Shown: positions 10,835-22,600 of the stretch, piece after piece
Position numbering within the stretch: the stretch's first letter is position 1
Layout: each line of letters starts with the position of its first letter
DNA from: Anoplopoma fimbria
Lineage: Eukaryota > Chordata > Actinopteri > Perciformes > Anoplopomatidae
Direction of reading: 5' to 3'
NCBI RefSeq assembly: GCF_027596085.1
Contig: NC_072454.1
Coordinates: 24,178,490-24,242,489 of the forward strand
Length of the DNA: 64,000 bases
Notes under the pieces: generated by a model
What the model saw: the letters and a program-made list of their open reading frames with translations, nothing else
The model's database searches: none
What the model was told of the DNA's origin: nothing
Program-made: the position numbers and the translations under genes

Positions 10835-11600
10835 TGTTCTATCTTTATTTTGTTGTATAGTATGTGTATTTATTGTCTGTGTAGTTGTATAGTATGTGTA
10901 TTTATTGTCTGTGTAGTTGTATAGTATGTGTATTTATTGTCTGTGTAGTTGTATAGTATGTGTATTTATTGTCTGTGTAGTTGTATAGTATGTGTATTTA
11001 TTGTCTGTGTAGTTGTATAGTATGTGTATTTATTGTCTGTGTAGTTGTATGTATGTGTATTTATTGTCTGTGTAGTTGTATAGTATGTGTATTTATTGTC
11101 TGTGTAGTTGTATAGTATGTGTATTTATTGTCTGTGTAGTTGTATAGTATGTGTATTTATTGTCTGTGTAGTTGTATAGTATGTGTATTTATTGTCTGTG
11201 TAGTTGTATAGTATGTGTATTTATTGTCTGTGTAGTATTTATTTGTATAGTATGTGTATTTATTGTCTGTGTAGTTGTATAGTATGTGTATTTATTGTCT
11301 GTGTAGTTGTATAGTATGTGTATTTATTGTCTGTGTAGTTGTATAGTATGTGTATTTATTGTCTGTGTAGTTGTATAGTATGTGTATTTATTGTCTGTGT
11401 AGTTGTATAGTATGTGTATTTATTGTCTGTGTAGTTGTATAGTATGTGTATTTATTGTCTGTGTAGTTGTATAGTATGTGTATTTATTGTCTGTGTCTGT
11501 GTAGTTGAGCTGCTGCAACACTTGAATTTCCCCCATGGGGATCAATAAAGGAATATAATAATATAATAATATAATAATAATAAAGGAATATAATAAATAT
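10835..11600 (+). mobile_element. Repeat element with 32-bp minisatellite, copy 1
   Basis: A 32-bp unit (tagttgtatagtatgtgtat plus ttattgtctgtg) is repeated about 20 times from about 10853 to 11500. It is followed by 'gctgctgcaacacttgaatt' and 'ggggatcaataaaggaata', then an (ATA)n-like tail. Short left and right flanks are shared, in inverted orientation, with 53160-54005, so the minisatellite belongs to a dispersed element. The 3' tail looks like that of a non-LTR retrotransposon or SINE. Confidence 0.8.
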
Positions 11601-11844
11601 AATAACAGTGACATGTGTTCAGAGCCCTCTGGTTCCCCGGTGAGCGCGGCGCCGGCTGCCCGGGAGCCTCACACATTACTCGGATCAAAGGTGTTACAGT
11701 AGCAACACAATCACGGCCGATTGTCGGTCCGTTCACATGTAAATATGTTAAAACAAGCTGGAGGAAGCTGGAGGGTGGAGCCGCAGACAGCAGTGGGACG
11801 CGAGGATCCCTTACATGAGCGCACATACCCAAAGAAAGGCCGCA

Positions 11845-12265
11845 GATATTGAGATATACATTAATAATACTGTATTATTAATGTATATCTCAATATCAAA
11901 TATATTTGATATTGATATTTGATCATGAAAAGTATATATCTTATAATGTATTATTAATAATAATGTATTATTAATAAGATATATATCATCAATATCAAAT
12001 CAAATATCAATATCAAAAACCGATGAAAAGTATATATCTAATAATGTATTATTAATACATTATAAGATATATTTGAGATATACATTAATAATACTGTATT
12101 ATTAATGTATATCTCAATATCAAATATATTTGATATTGATATTTGATAATATCAATATCAAATATACCAAAACCGATGAAAAGTATATATCTTATAATGT
12201 ATTAATAATACATACATCTCTGTATTAATAATACATTATAATATATATACTTTTCATCGGTTTTG
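11845..12265. repeat. Cluster of nested AT-rich palindromes
   Basis: 11845-11897 is a palindrome with 26-bp arms and a single central base. Its 22-bp core recurs at 12073-12117. A further hairpin spans 12168-12265, with arms starting 'ccaaaaccgatgaaaag' and ending in its reverse complement; the same 'aaaaccgatgaaaag' also occurs near 12016. No coding sequence is present. It resembles a MITE-like foldback element or nested insertions. Confidence 0.8.
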
Positions 12266-12440
12266 GATGCTGTCTGTGAAGTTCCACCACGGTGACTGGT
12301 AGGGTCACATCGTGTCTGTTAGGGGCCACACATGAGGGGCCACACACCGGGGACAATGCCGCTAAACTGATCGTTTAGTTATAGGACAAAAGCAGATAAG
12401 AGGCAGGGGCCTGGTTGTCTCCTTCATCGGTGATCTGTTG

Positions 12441-12484
12441 ACCACCACCACCACCACCACCACCCACCACCAGCACCACCACCC
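12441..12484. repeat. (CCA)n microsatellite
   Basis: Interrupted CCA/CAC repeat in the intergenic region. A Trp-rich minus-strand open frame across it is an artefact. Confidence 0.85.
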
Positions 12485-13021
12485 TTCTGGAGCTCTTTAT
12501 CTCTGAGGCTTTGAAGATGAGCCCCGATGCCGTCAGATAGCATCAGATAAGAGGAAGAACCCGGGACGTCCTCCACACTGAGCCCATTTCCTCCGCTCTG
12601 CCTGCATGGGCTCTCTCTCTCTCTGGCCCCAAAAAGGGATAAAGCTGGGAGAAGAGACTGTATTGTAATTTCGTCAGGGGCCACTAAAGCCTGGATCTAG
12701 AAAAACAAAAACAAGAAAAAAAAAACTATGAGCTGTATTTTTTTCTCACTCACATAGTAAAGGCTTTCAATACATTTGGGAAGTTGTGGTGTTTTTTTTT
12801 TTTTTTTATATAGGAGCCATTTCAGGTTATTCTTGAAAAAAAAAAATGAAAATATTTAAATAAAACTAGCAATATCATCCTCTAGAAATATCCATTATAA
12901 GTCAAATTTCTGCATTCATAGGTTGGGTTTCCTTATACTTTAAAATCACTCAATGGTCCCTACAGAATGGTCCCCGTCAGCTCTGTATTCTTATACTCTG
13001 TATTCGTATACTCGTATACTC

Positions 13022-13250
13022 TTTTAATAATAATAATAATAATTAAGCCTTTATTAGTCCCACAATGGGGAAATTATTTCTCTGCATTTAACCCATCCCG
13101 GAGGAGCAGTGGGCTGCAATGAAGCGCCCGGGGAGCAACTTGGGGTTAGGTGTCTTGCTCAAGGACACCTCGGCATGTTGCCGGTAGAGGGGTTTGAACC
13201 ACCAACCTTGTGGTTACGGGACAAGCGCTCTACCTCATGTGCCACAGCCC
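13022..13250 (-). mobile_element. tRNA-derived SINE
   Basis: Read on the minus strand, the element opens with a tRNA-like region: an A-box-like stretch around 'gaggtagagcgcttgtccc', and a B-box-like 'ggttcaaaccc' at 13190-13200. It ends in a (TTA)n tail at 13022-13041. A truncated relative lies at 26600-26690. Confidence 0.75.
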
Positions 13251-14150
13251 ACAGTATTATTGCATAATACATACAATGCGTATGCATAATGTGTAAGCAG
13301 CCTTTTAATGTTGTGACAGGTTACAGGAGAGCACTGGATGTACTGTTGGTTAGAGTACTCTATCGCAGTGCATTGTTTATGTTTATGACATGCTTGCAGG
13401 TTTTGTAAAGGATCTACAGCTGTCAGATAAAAGTATGTGGAGTAAAATGTTAATATTCCACTTCTTAAATGTGGTAATGTAGAAATAGATAGAGGCATGA
13501 AAGGGAAAAACTCAACTAAAACGCAAGTAGCTCAAAATTGTTTCACAGTTGAGTTACTGTGCACGGATACATTCCACCACTTACACTTCATGACTTATAT
13601 TTTGAGAACTCCATATAAATATGATTTTGAGTTGATAGTGATTCAGAAGTCCACTTTACATAAAGAAAACGATTCCGTTTGGGGCCTAAGAGACCTCAGG
13701 TGTTAAACACGGTTCAATACGATGGATTTCCATCTGCTCGATATCTGTGTTGGAGTTATAGTGCTGTTTAGGCAGCACCACCCCTCTCAAATCACACGTT
13801 AGCCGATTTTGAATCATCTTATTGGAGTTTTATAAGCGATTGATCAGAGGAGATTGAACTCGTGTTCCCCAAAACACGCAATATGACTATGTACGACAAA
13901 ATACTGTTCATTTGTGGCCTATTTGGCAAAAAATAAATAAATGTCTTCACACGCCGCCCATGTAACATTCGTAACTCCCTTCATCAGATGTGCAAACCCA
14001 TACATTATGAAATTAAAGCTGAGGTCACCAAATACGGATAATGCTTATGATGCATATGTGATACATTGTCCTCATGGTCAAGTTTTGCATACTGGCCTAA
14101 GATAAAATGTAAGTATTACACCACAGCAAATTCTCAGTGATAGTTAAGAG
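13250..14150. other. Intergenic, no feature seen
   Basis: AT-rich sequence with only short chance open frames on both strands. Confidence 0.5.
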
Positions 14151-14720
14151 GAAGGATTGCAAGCACACTAAACGTTGACTATGCAGTATTTTAACTCCCT
14201 ACATGAGGAGAGCTCCTTCCACACTTTTCACTTCCTCAGAAGGAAGTCTCAGCGCTGTAACCTGCCACACAGCCGCGCTACCACAGATAGTGTCTGACAA
14301 TAACGCACTTTGGCAAGAGGGGGCTTATAAAATCTCATTTATTTGGCTGAATTAAGCAAATCTTCATGGCACGTCACATTCCATCTCCACGGTGTGCTTC
14401 ACAGCGGAAGACCGTGGGGAGAGAGAGAGAGAGAGAGAGAGATAGGGCAGGAAAATAGAAAAATAGACATCAACTGAACACCGTCCCTCAAATGACATTT
14501 TGCACACTGAAATCCCATTAAGTTCTAGCATTTTCTCTGTAACAGTAAGGTATCGTCATGACAGTCGCATAGCTTTTGCCATGCACGACACATTTATTGA
14601 TAATAAATGCAATCACGTCACGTTGCGCTGTTTGAATGGGATTCATATTTAGATATTAATTAACCAATCTAGTCGTATAAATCTCATTAGGTACACAAAG
14701 AGAAAAAAAATACACTTTGT
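14150..14720. promoter_or_regulatory. Candidate conserved non-coding block between vent and kndc1
   Basis: Non-repetitive sequence of balanced composition with homeobox-type sites ('ttagatattaattaacc', about 14648-14664), a CRE-like 'atcacgtcac' (about 14612-14621) and a GA microsatellite at 14417-14443. It has no coding potential. The style is that of vertebrate conserved elements, but conservation was not tested. Confidence 0.3.
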
Positions 14721-15499
14721 ATGTTACCAAAATATCAATAAACTCTTCGTTAAATTTAATACATTCGGAGTTATTTTGTCTCGTTTTCTACAAGTCACAC
14801 ACGTTTTAGCAACATCACATTTTTTATGTTTACCATGGCTGGATTCTAAAAACGAGCTGCTGGGCCCCTATTAACCCAAAATTCTTTCACCTTTCTGTGA
14901 GAAGTGCGCAGTACTCCCATGCTAGAATGACACACGTGCCCAGGTTTGTTGTGTCATAACATTAAATATAATTTAATCTAGAAAATATGAACCTCTTAAG
15001 TACAGTATCATCTTGGAATAATGAATGTCCTGAAACTACATCTTGACACAAGATCACTCTTCAGGACAGGGCCTCAGGATTATGTTACAGGGCTCCTGTA
15101 TTCTCCGTCAGAACTGGTTTTCAAATGGTTGAACATATGACATTTTTTGGGGGTTGCTGCTGATTTACGAAACTTCTGAAACGGCTAAATCCGACCTCTT
15201 CGCACAGTAATTGGCCAGGTGTGCAGAGGAGAGAAAGGAGCCAGGGTTAGATCTCCTTTTTTCCATTCTTTACACAACTCTTGTGTTATTCTTTATCAAG
15301 TTTTGTGTGTATAAACAATTGCAACACTACAATTGTGGCACAGTTTAAAAGTGTGCGCAGTTATCCCTCATCGTGTCTTGCACTTCTCTATGATCGCAGG
15401 CTTTTCAATCTGCGTTCCAGTGTGGCTGCTTTCATGTTATTTTTGCCTTCAAATGTGGTCGTACAAAGAGTGATAGTAACCAGTTTTTCTTGTAGCATC

Positions 15500-15970
15500 A
15501 CCCGGTCGTAAGGGTCTACAGCCGAGCTAGCTAAATGCTAATGCCAGCGTGGTAACAGGCTCACAATGACAATGCAAACACATACATACATAATGTTCCC
15601 AATCTTCGTTTAGCCTGTTAGCATGCTAACATTTGCTCATTAGCATTAAAAAACTACGTACAGCTTAAGTTGTCAATATGTCAAAATCATTAGTGGCCAA
15701 ATTGACATTTTTAAACTGGTGATGGTGGAAAGAAAAGAGATGTGATCACAGGAGTTGTCACAATTTATCCTGTGTGACACATGATTATTTAAATCAAATT
15801 TCAAGCCAATCGATCCGATAGTTCTCCAGATATCTGACCGAAAACCACAAACGTGAACCTCATTGTAAAGCGAGAGGAAGAGTTAATCATCAGAGTAATT
15901 GGGAGTCGTCCTCTTGGGGGGCCCAATGAATATTCAAACAAACTTACATGGCAACCCATGTACTAGTTGT
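15500..15970. mobile_element. Teleost interspersed repeat ('gttagcatgctaac' family)
   Basis: Contains 'ctgttagcatgctaacattt' and 'accgaaaaccacaaacgtga', recurring phrases of a repeat family common in teleost genomes. No coding capacity remains. Confidence 0.5.
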
Positions 15971-16644
15971 TGAGTCATTTCCGTTTGGGCCAAAGTGATG
16001 ACATTGCAAATCCCAGAGCCCTGGTTAGAAAAGCAGAATTCCGTGCTTTAATGGTGGTGCATATTCCCAAACATCAGTTGAGAATAATCATTTTACCTGC
16101 CCAGTGAACCTGTGGCTTTTGGAGGCCCTTGGGGGTCTCGGGCCCTGGTGCACTTGCCCACTTTGCCATGTTGGTAATCCAGCCTTGATGTAGGACGCGC
16201 AGTCTGCATTTGTGCCATGTTCAGTCCATGTATGATGCCTTAACAGTTAAATTACGGGATCAATCGCAGACAATGAATTAAAAATGTCAGTATGTTAGCC
16301 GAGAAAGAATCATTGCAAATGATAAACGTCACCTATTACTGCTCTTTTTGGAAAGAAATGACTAATACTAACTGAGGCAAACTCTCTGTGTAATCTTCAG
16401 GGTGTGAGTTATAAATAAAGTTTGCCTGACAGTCTAAACTGATTTACTGACTTCAGTTAAGGGACCTTTGACAGATACTGAACATGTGACAAAGTTTTCC
16501 AGTTCACAAGGCTCTGCTGCCAGGACAACAGAGGCATCAGAGGGTCGTGGCTTGGGCTTGGAGCCTGAGTCTGGGCTTGGACATGAGGTGTTGACCCGGT
16601 GCTGGTGACTCGCTCTGGGCTTCTGAGATGTCTCTGGGTCGGGC

Positions 16645-19600
16645 TCATTGGAAAGAGGCCTTTACCCTCCTCAGCTTGTCCTGGATCCTCCGCGTTTGTC
16701 GCTCGCTGGTCTGCTGGAAGCTGTCGTCGTTGTCGGCGGCCAAGAGGTGGATGTCAGAGGTGGCGAGCCGGGCGATGCGGCGCTGAAGGTAGGCCTGCAG
16801 CTCCCGGTCCGGGCTGTAAGGGTACACAGCCTCCTGGAAGGCATGGACCTGACTCACAACCTTCGCTATGCTCCTTGAGCCGAGGACAGATGGGCGAGAG
16901 CACGGGGGCAGCACCAATTGGGAATAAAAGAACAGAAGGAAAAGTGAAAACACGAAAAGCATTTCTATCAATGTGCAAGTTTCCTTCCTGGCAGCAGCAT
17001 CGGTTTTGTCTGTGACCTGATTTGAAGAGAGCGGGAATAACTCCGGCTCCATAGCAACCAGCTGCGTCTCCGCCTTTCCCTGCTCGATCTCCTGACCCCA
17101 GCATCTGGCTACAGCCAGTCGCCTCTCAGCATCTGGCCCGAAACCTCTTTTCCAATCAAACCGCATCCCACGGGCGCCATCTGGCGCCACACCGGCACCC
17201 CAACCGACAACCCAAATCCGACAGCTGTGCCATTACCATCCAACCGCCACTTGTTGTGACCTCAGCATCTGGTCGGCCATATTGGAAGTGAAGGAGAAGG
17301 ACACAGGGAAAATGTGTCCTCGTAGCGAGTTGGCCGACTTTGTCATAGATGGATTCTCGGGATGTGGAGGGAAAGCTGATATTCAGTTAATGACACTAAC
17401 TGTTTATATATTGTGTCACTGGATGGGACAGGTAGGCTAATTTTACTGGCTGTATGTCCATTTCACCAATATCACACCTCTAACAGAAACAAATGAGTGC
17501 AAATTACAGCATGCAGTAACATCATGTTGTAATGTAAAGGGGACTGGGCTTTTTATAAACATATCGATTGCTATTAGCGGTTGTAGCGGCGCCACAGCTA
17601 GTCATTATTTTAAATATTAGATATGCCTTAGTCCCCTACTCTACAGTCTGTTTACATACGACTGTGTTGCCAAATGTAATAACAGCATAGGGAAATTTGA
17701 TGCTACCACAGGGATTGGAGTGTTAAATGAAAGGGAAGGGACATATGTATCCGGCGTCAAGGCAACAACCTCTCCCAAAATTTTGAGGAAGCAAGAAGAT
17801 CAATGTTGATATTAGGGAAGTCCAAAACTGTTCAGCCACCAGTTTACATCAATGGCGTCTCTGTTGAAATTGTGATAGAAATAAACCATTAGGATATTTT
17901 TAAACTTTAAGAGTTAATATCAAAGCAAATAGATTAAGTGATAAAATTACTAGCATGGAAAATAAATATATATCAGCACGTGAATAAATCACTTCACAAG
18001 TAGGCCTGTGTTTTCAAACATTTTGTAATGCTCACAATTTATTCGACAGAGATTTTCATCACATAAAACAGAATTCATAATAACATGTCTGAACAGAGAC
18101 TAAATTCTTCGGTTAGACCTACTGGTTTCCCTCTCTATTCTATGCCCCGTATCACCTTTCTTTTATTTTTTTATCAACCAACCAATTAGACCTCCTTAAA
18201 AGAATGCAACATACCTATCAACGGGGTCACCCACACCTCCTCACTAAGCATAAAGTTTCTGTCGGACAAGCACTTTGATAATCCACGGCGATATATTTAT
18301 TATTGTAGAAGTTCTTCTCATTGTTGTTGTCTCTCATTATTCTTATTATATATATATAGTCTTGAGGGATGTGAGAGCTGGGCCAGATGCATTTCAGTGC
18401 ATCTGAATGTTCAACTGCACTTTTTAATGTATATGACAATAAACTTCTGCTGGATAAACTAGATAATGGTCATTGTTCACAATGCATTAGTATTTGTGTT
18501 TTTCTAATTGTATTGTAATGTGTATTTACATATGATATAACAGAAAATGTAAGTGTGTGCTTATCCAATATTTCCCTATCCAAAAGATGGATTGCGCCGT
18601 TGTGAATCATTAGATTTTTTATGTAATTCAAATTTGTTGCTCTGCGAAGGATTTTCATAAAAAACGTATTTAAGTTTTTGTAGAGAAAGTTTTTATGATC
18701 CCCAAAAATATTTTTCACATTCATTTGATGGAAAGTTAATATTCATACCATCAAATGTGTGTATGAGGTTCAATAAATCAGACAGTAACATCGGTCCAGT
18801 TTTACTTGACACGGATGTATTCTTCCAATAAATCAATTATTTCAAATTACTTGACTATTATTAATAAAGAAAAAGAAAAGAAAATACCATATTTTAGTAG
18901 TAATAATGATTATTACTTTCAATAATATTATTTCAAAAATAATAAGACCAACAAAGCAAAAATGAGATACATAATTGATCATTTGTGAAATGAGCTTGAA
19001 GCGTAAATCAACAATTAGCATTCTGCATGTGGAGCCGACTCATTTTATTCTCTCAGTATTAAGAAAGGGGTAATGTTCAGTGAGCCAGTTATCGGGTCTT
19101 TAATCATTTTGAAGTGGGTTCATTTCGCAATAATGACTCGCTCGCTGTACTATTTCCCTCTTATTGCATGGCTACTTACTAAATGAATGAATCATTTGAT
19201 ACAAAATATTGATTTAAAAACGATTTATTTTATTTATTATAAGTAGAATTACCGCCGTACAGTTCTAAGCTTTAACCAACCAGTCATGTTGCCGTTTACA
19301 TCCATGTCTGTCTAAAATGTCATCCCTTCATCATTTTATCCTATTAGATATTTATGTGAAATTGTCATAATTACCGTATTAATTCTTGAGTTATGGTCGT
19401 AAATGTGTTTTCTGAGGTCAACTAAAATCTAAATAGTTCATCTTTGAATCCAAGTGGACTTTTGTGCCATATTTTAAGAAATTCCCTCAAGGTATTCCTA
19501 AGATATTGTGTTCACGAGAATGGACCTATCACCGGCGCGGATGCATAAAATGTATCTTATTGCTTTCTCTAAAAAAATATTCCTCTCGCCTTGTAAAAAG

Positions 19601-22600
19601 ATCAGGACTGCGTCCATAGCAACGGTCTGTTATTCATAATAATAATAATAATAATAGAGCGTAGAATGCAGTAATTGACCAATCAGAATCAAGTATTCAA
19701 CAAATCTGTCCCGTTAGTAGACAGATCAGAGGTACTACAGAAAAAATATGCAAATAAAGTTAAGGATCAGTGCTCTAGTAATTAAAAAGATAGACTTTTT
19801 TTTATCATTATTTGCGTTTGGACGTGTGTTGCCAACTATAGGAATTTTTAGTAGGCTGTTTGAACTGATCATGAATTAAACTCTTTAAGTTAAGGTCAAC
19901 AGCAGCTTATTACAGATCTATAAATAAGTTCCCCTCACCTGAGCTTGGTCCACTTGTACGCTCCAGTAGTGAGCGTGAAGGCTCCGATCTCCAGCTGCTG
20001 GACGTGCATGGCCAGGATGTGCGCCGACGGCAGGGTGGGCCTCCTCCTCGTGTGTTCTCCCCCCATCAGACACAGGTCGTCACTCTTCAGAAACACCTGA
20101 GGAGAGACAAATGTATCCGTACGATAAATAAATGAGTTCTTACTGGGATAGAACATTTAAAAAAAAAAAATCCAATTAAGCCAAAGTCTCAGGTGCCTGA
20201 CGCAGTAATAAGCATGACGATGTAGCGATTGAAAGACTCAACAAATTTACCCGTTTTACATTTCAAAGCCAAGAGAGCATACATGATTCTCTTTATTACA
20301 GCTTAGCAGGAAAGTTGCCAAGAGAGTGATGCATGTTGTTCGACGCATCGGGTTCTTTTGGGGGTAACTTTTCAGATGCAGAGCCAGCTGTGAGCTCTCA
20401 CCACACAGGCGAGTAGCTCGAAGCTGTTTTTCTATCGATTTGTTTGCCCTGCAGCCCAGTTTCACAATATGTGACCAGCCTGGCTTTCAGTTACAAACAA
20501 CATACGTGCGTGCTTGCTCAAACACACATGCATACACACATACGCACACACACACACACACACCTGCACAGCCCGTAGCTCCTCCAGGATCTCGCACACC
20601 TTGGAAGACAGATGTTTCCAAGCCTGTTGGCAAGAAGGGAGGAAGTTTTATTAGGTACTGCAGCTCCAATAAGGAAGAATAATTATACCTTGGCTTCAAT
20701 GCAACACAAGAGTAAATTAATACAACCCGTGGAAATATGGAAATTTATTATATATTCCTGACACTGGTGTCTTTTAATTGTGGGTTTTTTAAATTACTCA
20801 TATTCACCGGCAACACTCCTCCTCACTGCGCTCGCACTTTCTACATCTTATTTGAATGCATTAATGCAAATTTCTCATTTGTGAAACTAATTAAATACCA
20901 CCCAATTCTATCACAGCAGAAGAAAATATTTAGCTGCAGGGCATCTGACTTATTACAGAAGCTCAAGAGTTGGTGTGAGGAGGAATTCATGAGATGCAGC
21001 CTTACCGGTAATTGCCTGACAATCACGTTCTCCAGACCTCCGAGGACCTGCATGGCGGTGGCAAAGTTCCTCGACTCGTAGCAGTGTTTTCCTATCCACA
21101 GATACTTTGTCAGCAAAGCAACTTGTGTCTGCAAGGGAGGAGAGCTGGCAATGAATAAGTGCCGAATGAGGCAAAATGCAAAAATCTGGTAGGTCTTTAG
21201 AATGGTATCTTTTTTGGGGGACTGCGGGAGGCTGCATAATGAAGCTGGAAAAATAAGAAAAATACTACATGTAGAAAATATTCAAGTGTGCTTGGTTATG
21301 TGTGAACAAAACATCTTGAAGGGGTTAAAATGTCTTGAAATGCTAATTGCATCTGAGATGTTGAATGGCAGATGCAGTGTAAATTTAAACCCTGAACGCA
21401 TTTCAAGCGTCTTGTGAAGTGACACAAAAGCAATTGAAATCAGTGGACGTGTCATTGCTAAAACCATTTGAACTAGTGGTGTGACCATTGCTGGACTGTG
21501 ATCGATACGGTTCCCCCCTCATGGTTTGGCATGCATGTAAACCGCAGATTAATTATACAGTTTAATGTTAACCAACAGAGTGTGAAATAAAATTTGACTA
21601 ACGATCGTTGTCTGTAATATTCAGTAAAATATGCGATCAGGACATCAGCATTAATACTTTTCTAGTAGCCGATCTCTGATAATGTTACTATGCTACAATC
21701 AAACAACAATATGGATAAATCAATGATCAGCAATTAGTATAGGCGTCAAAAAAATGCAATCAGGGATCTCTAAAAGTTTAAGCCTGTAAGCAGTTTTAAT
21801 GTAAGCTTGTATGTGAGCGATTTAAAGTAGTTGAACCGTAGCAGTTGAACCTTTTCAAAAATAAATACAACCTCATGTTTTGTCAATCACTTTACACACG
21901 GACACCAAAACCTTCGTCCAAAATCAACAGGTTGGATTTTATAGGTTGGATTTTCTGCGTTTTTTTGCATCCGGAAAAAGCTTTTAGAGAGTTGTTTGAC
22001 AACTCAAAGTCACGATGCATGCAAATCATCCAACATGGCTCCTGATAAGCAGTATCCCTTTGTTTCTCACTAAACATGGTCATCCATAGATTTGGGCAGG
22101 GGATTGAAAAACAGCCTGGAATTGGAAATGAAAGCAAAACAAACATGTGTAAAAGATTAAACAGTACTGGTTGTCCTCAAGGCAGCTAAACTTCTTGCTA
22201 ATGTCATTAATTCATTCATTCATTAGCCCCATCTAGGACCAGCGCTTTCTGTTTCGTCTCATTTAGCAAATTTTGGAAACAGATACAATAATAAAAGACA
22301 TCGGACTCAGTGTCCAAGGTTTCTGTGCGTAACGATTATTATCAGATGACAAATTAAGAACACATACAAAAAAAATATTGGAAATTAGCTTATTATTTAA
22401 AAAAAATGATGGAATTGGTTTAATATGTTCCATTTCCTAACCGTCTATGAACCACTCAACCATGAGATTCGAGAGGCAACAGAAAGCCCACATGGGGAAA
22501 GTCTGTGACTGACATGAGAGTCCGGGTCCGATGAGAAATCAAAGCACAGGCTGTGTGGCTTTTTTCCCAGCTGAGCGCTGCTTTCATGAGTTATGTCTCC

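Noticed and set aside
16645..17190. 181-codon minus frame read as one protein
   Set aside because: Only 16645-16873 is exon. The upstream part lies before the acceptor at 16874-16875 and does not match Kndc1.
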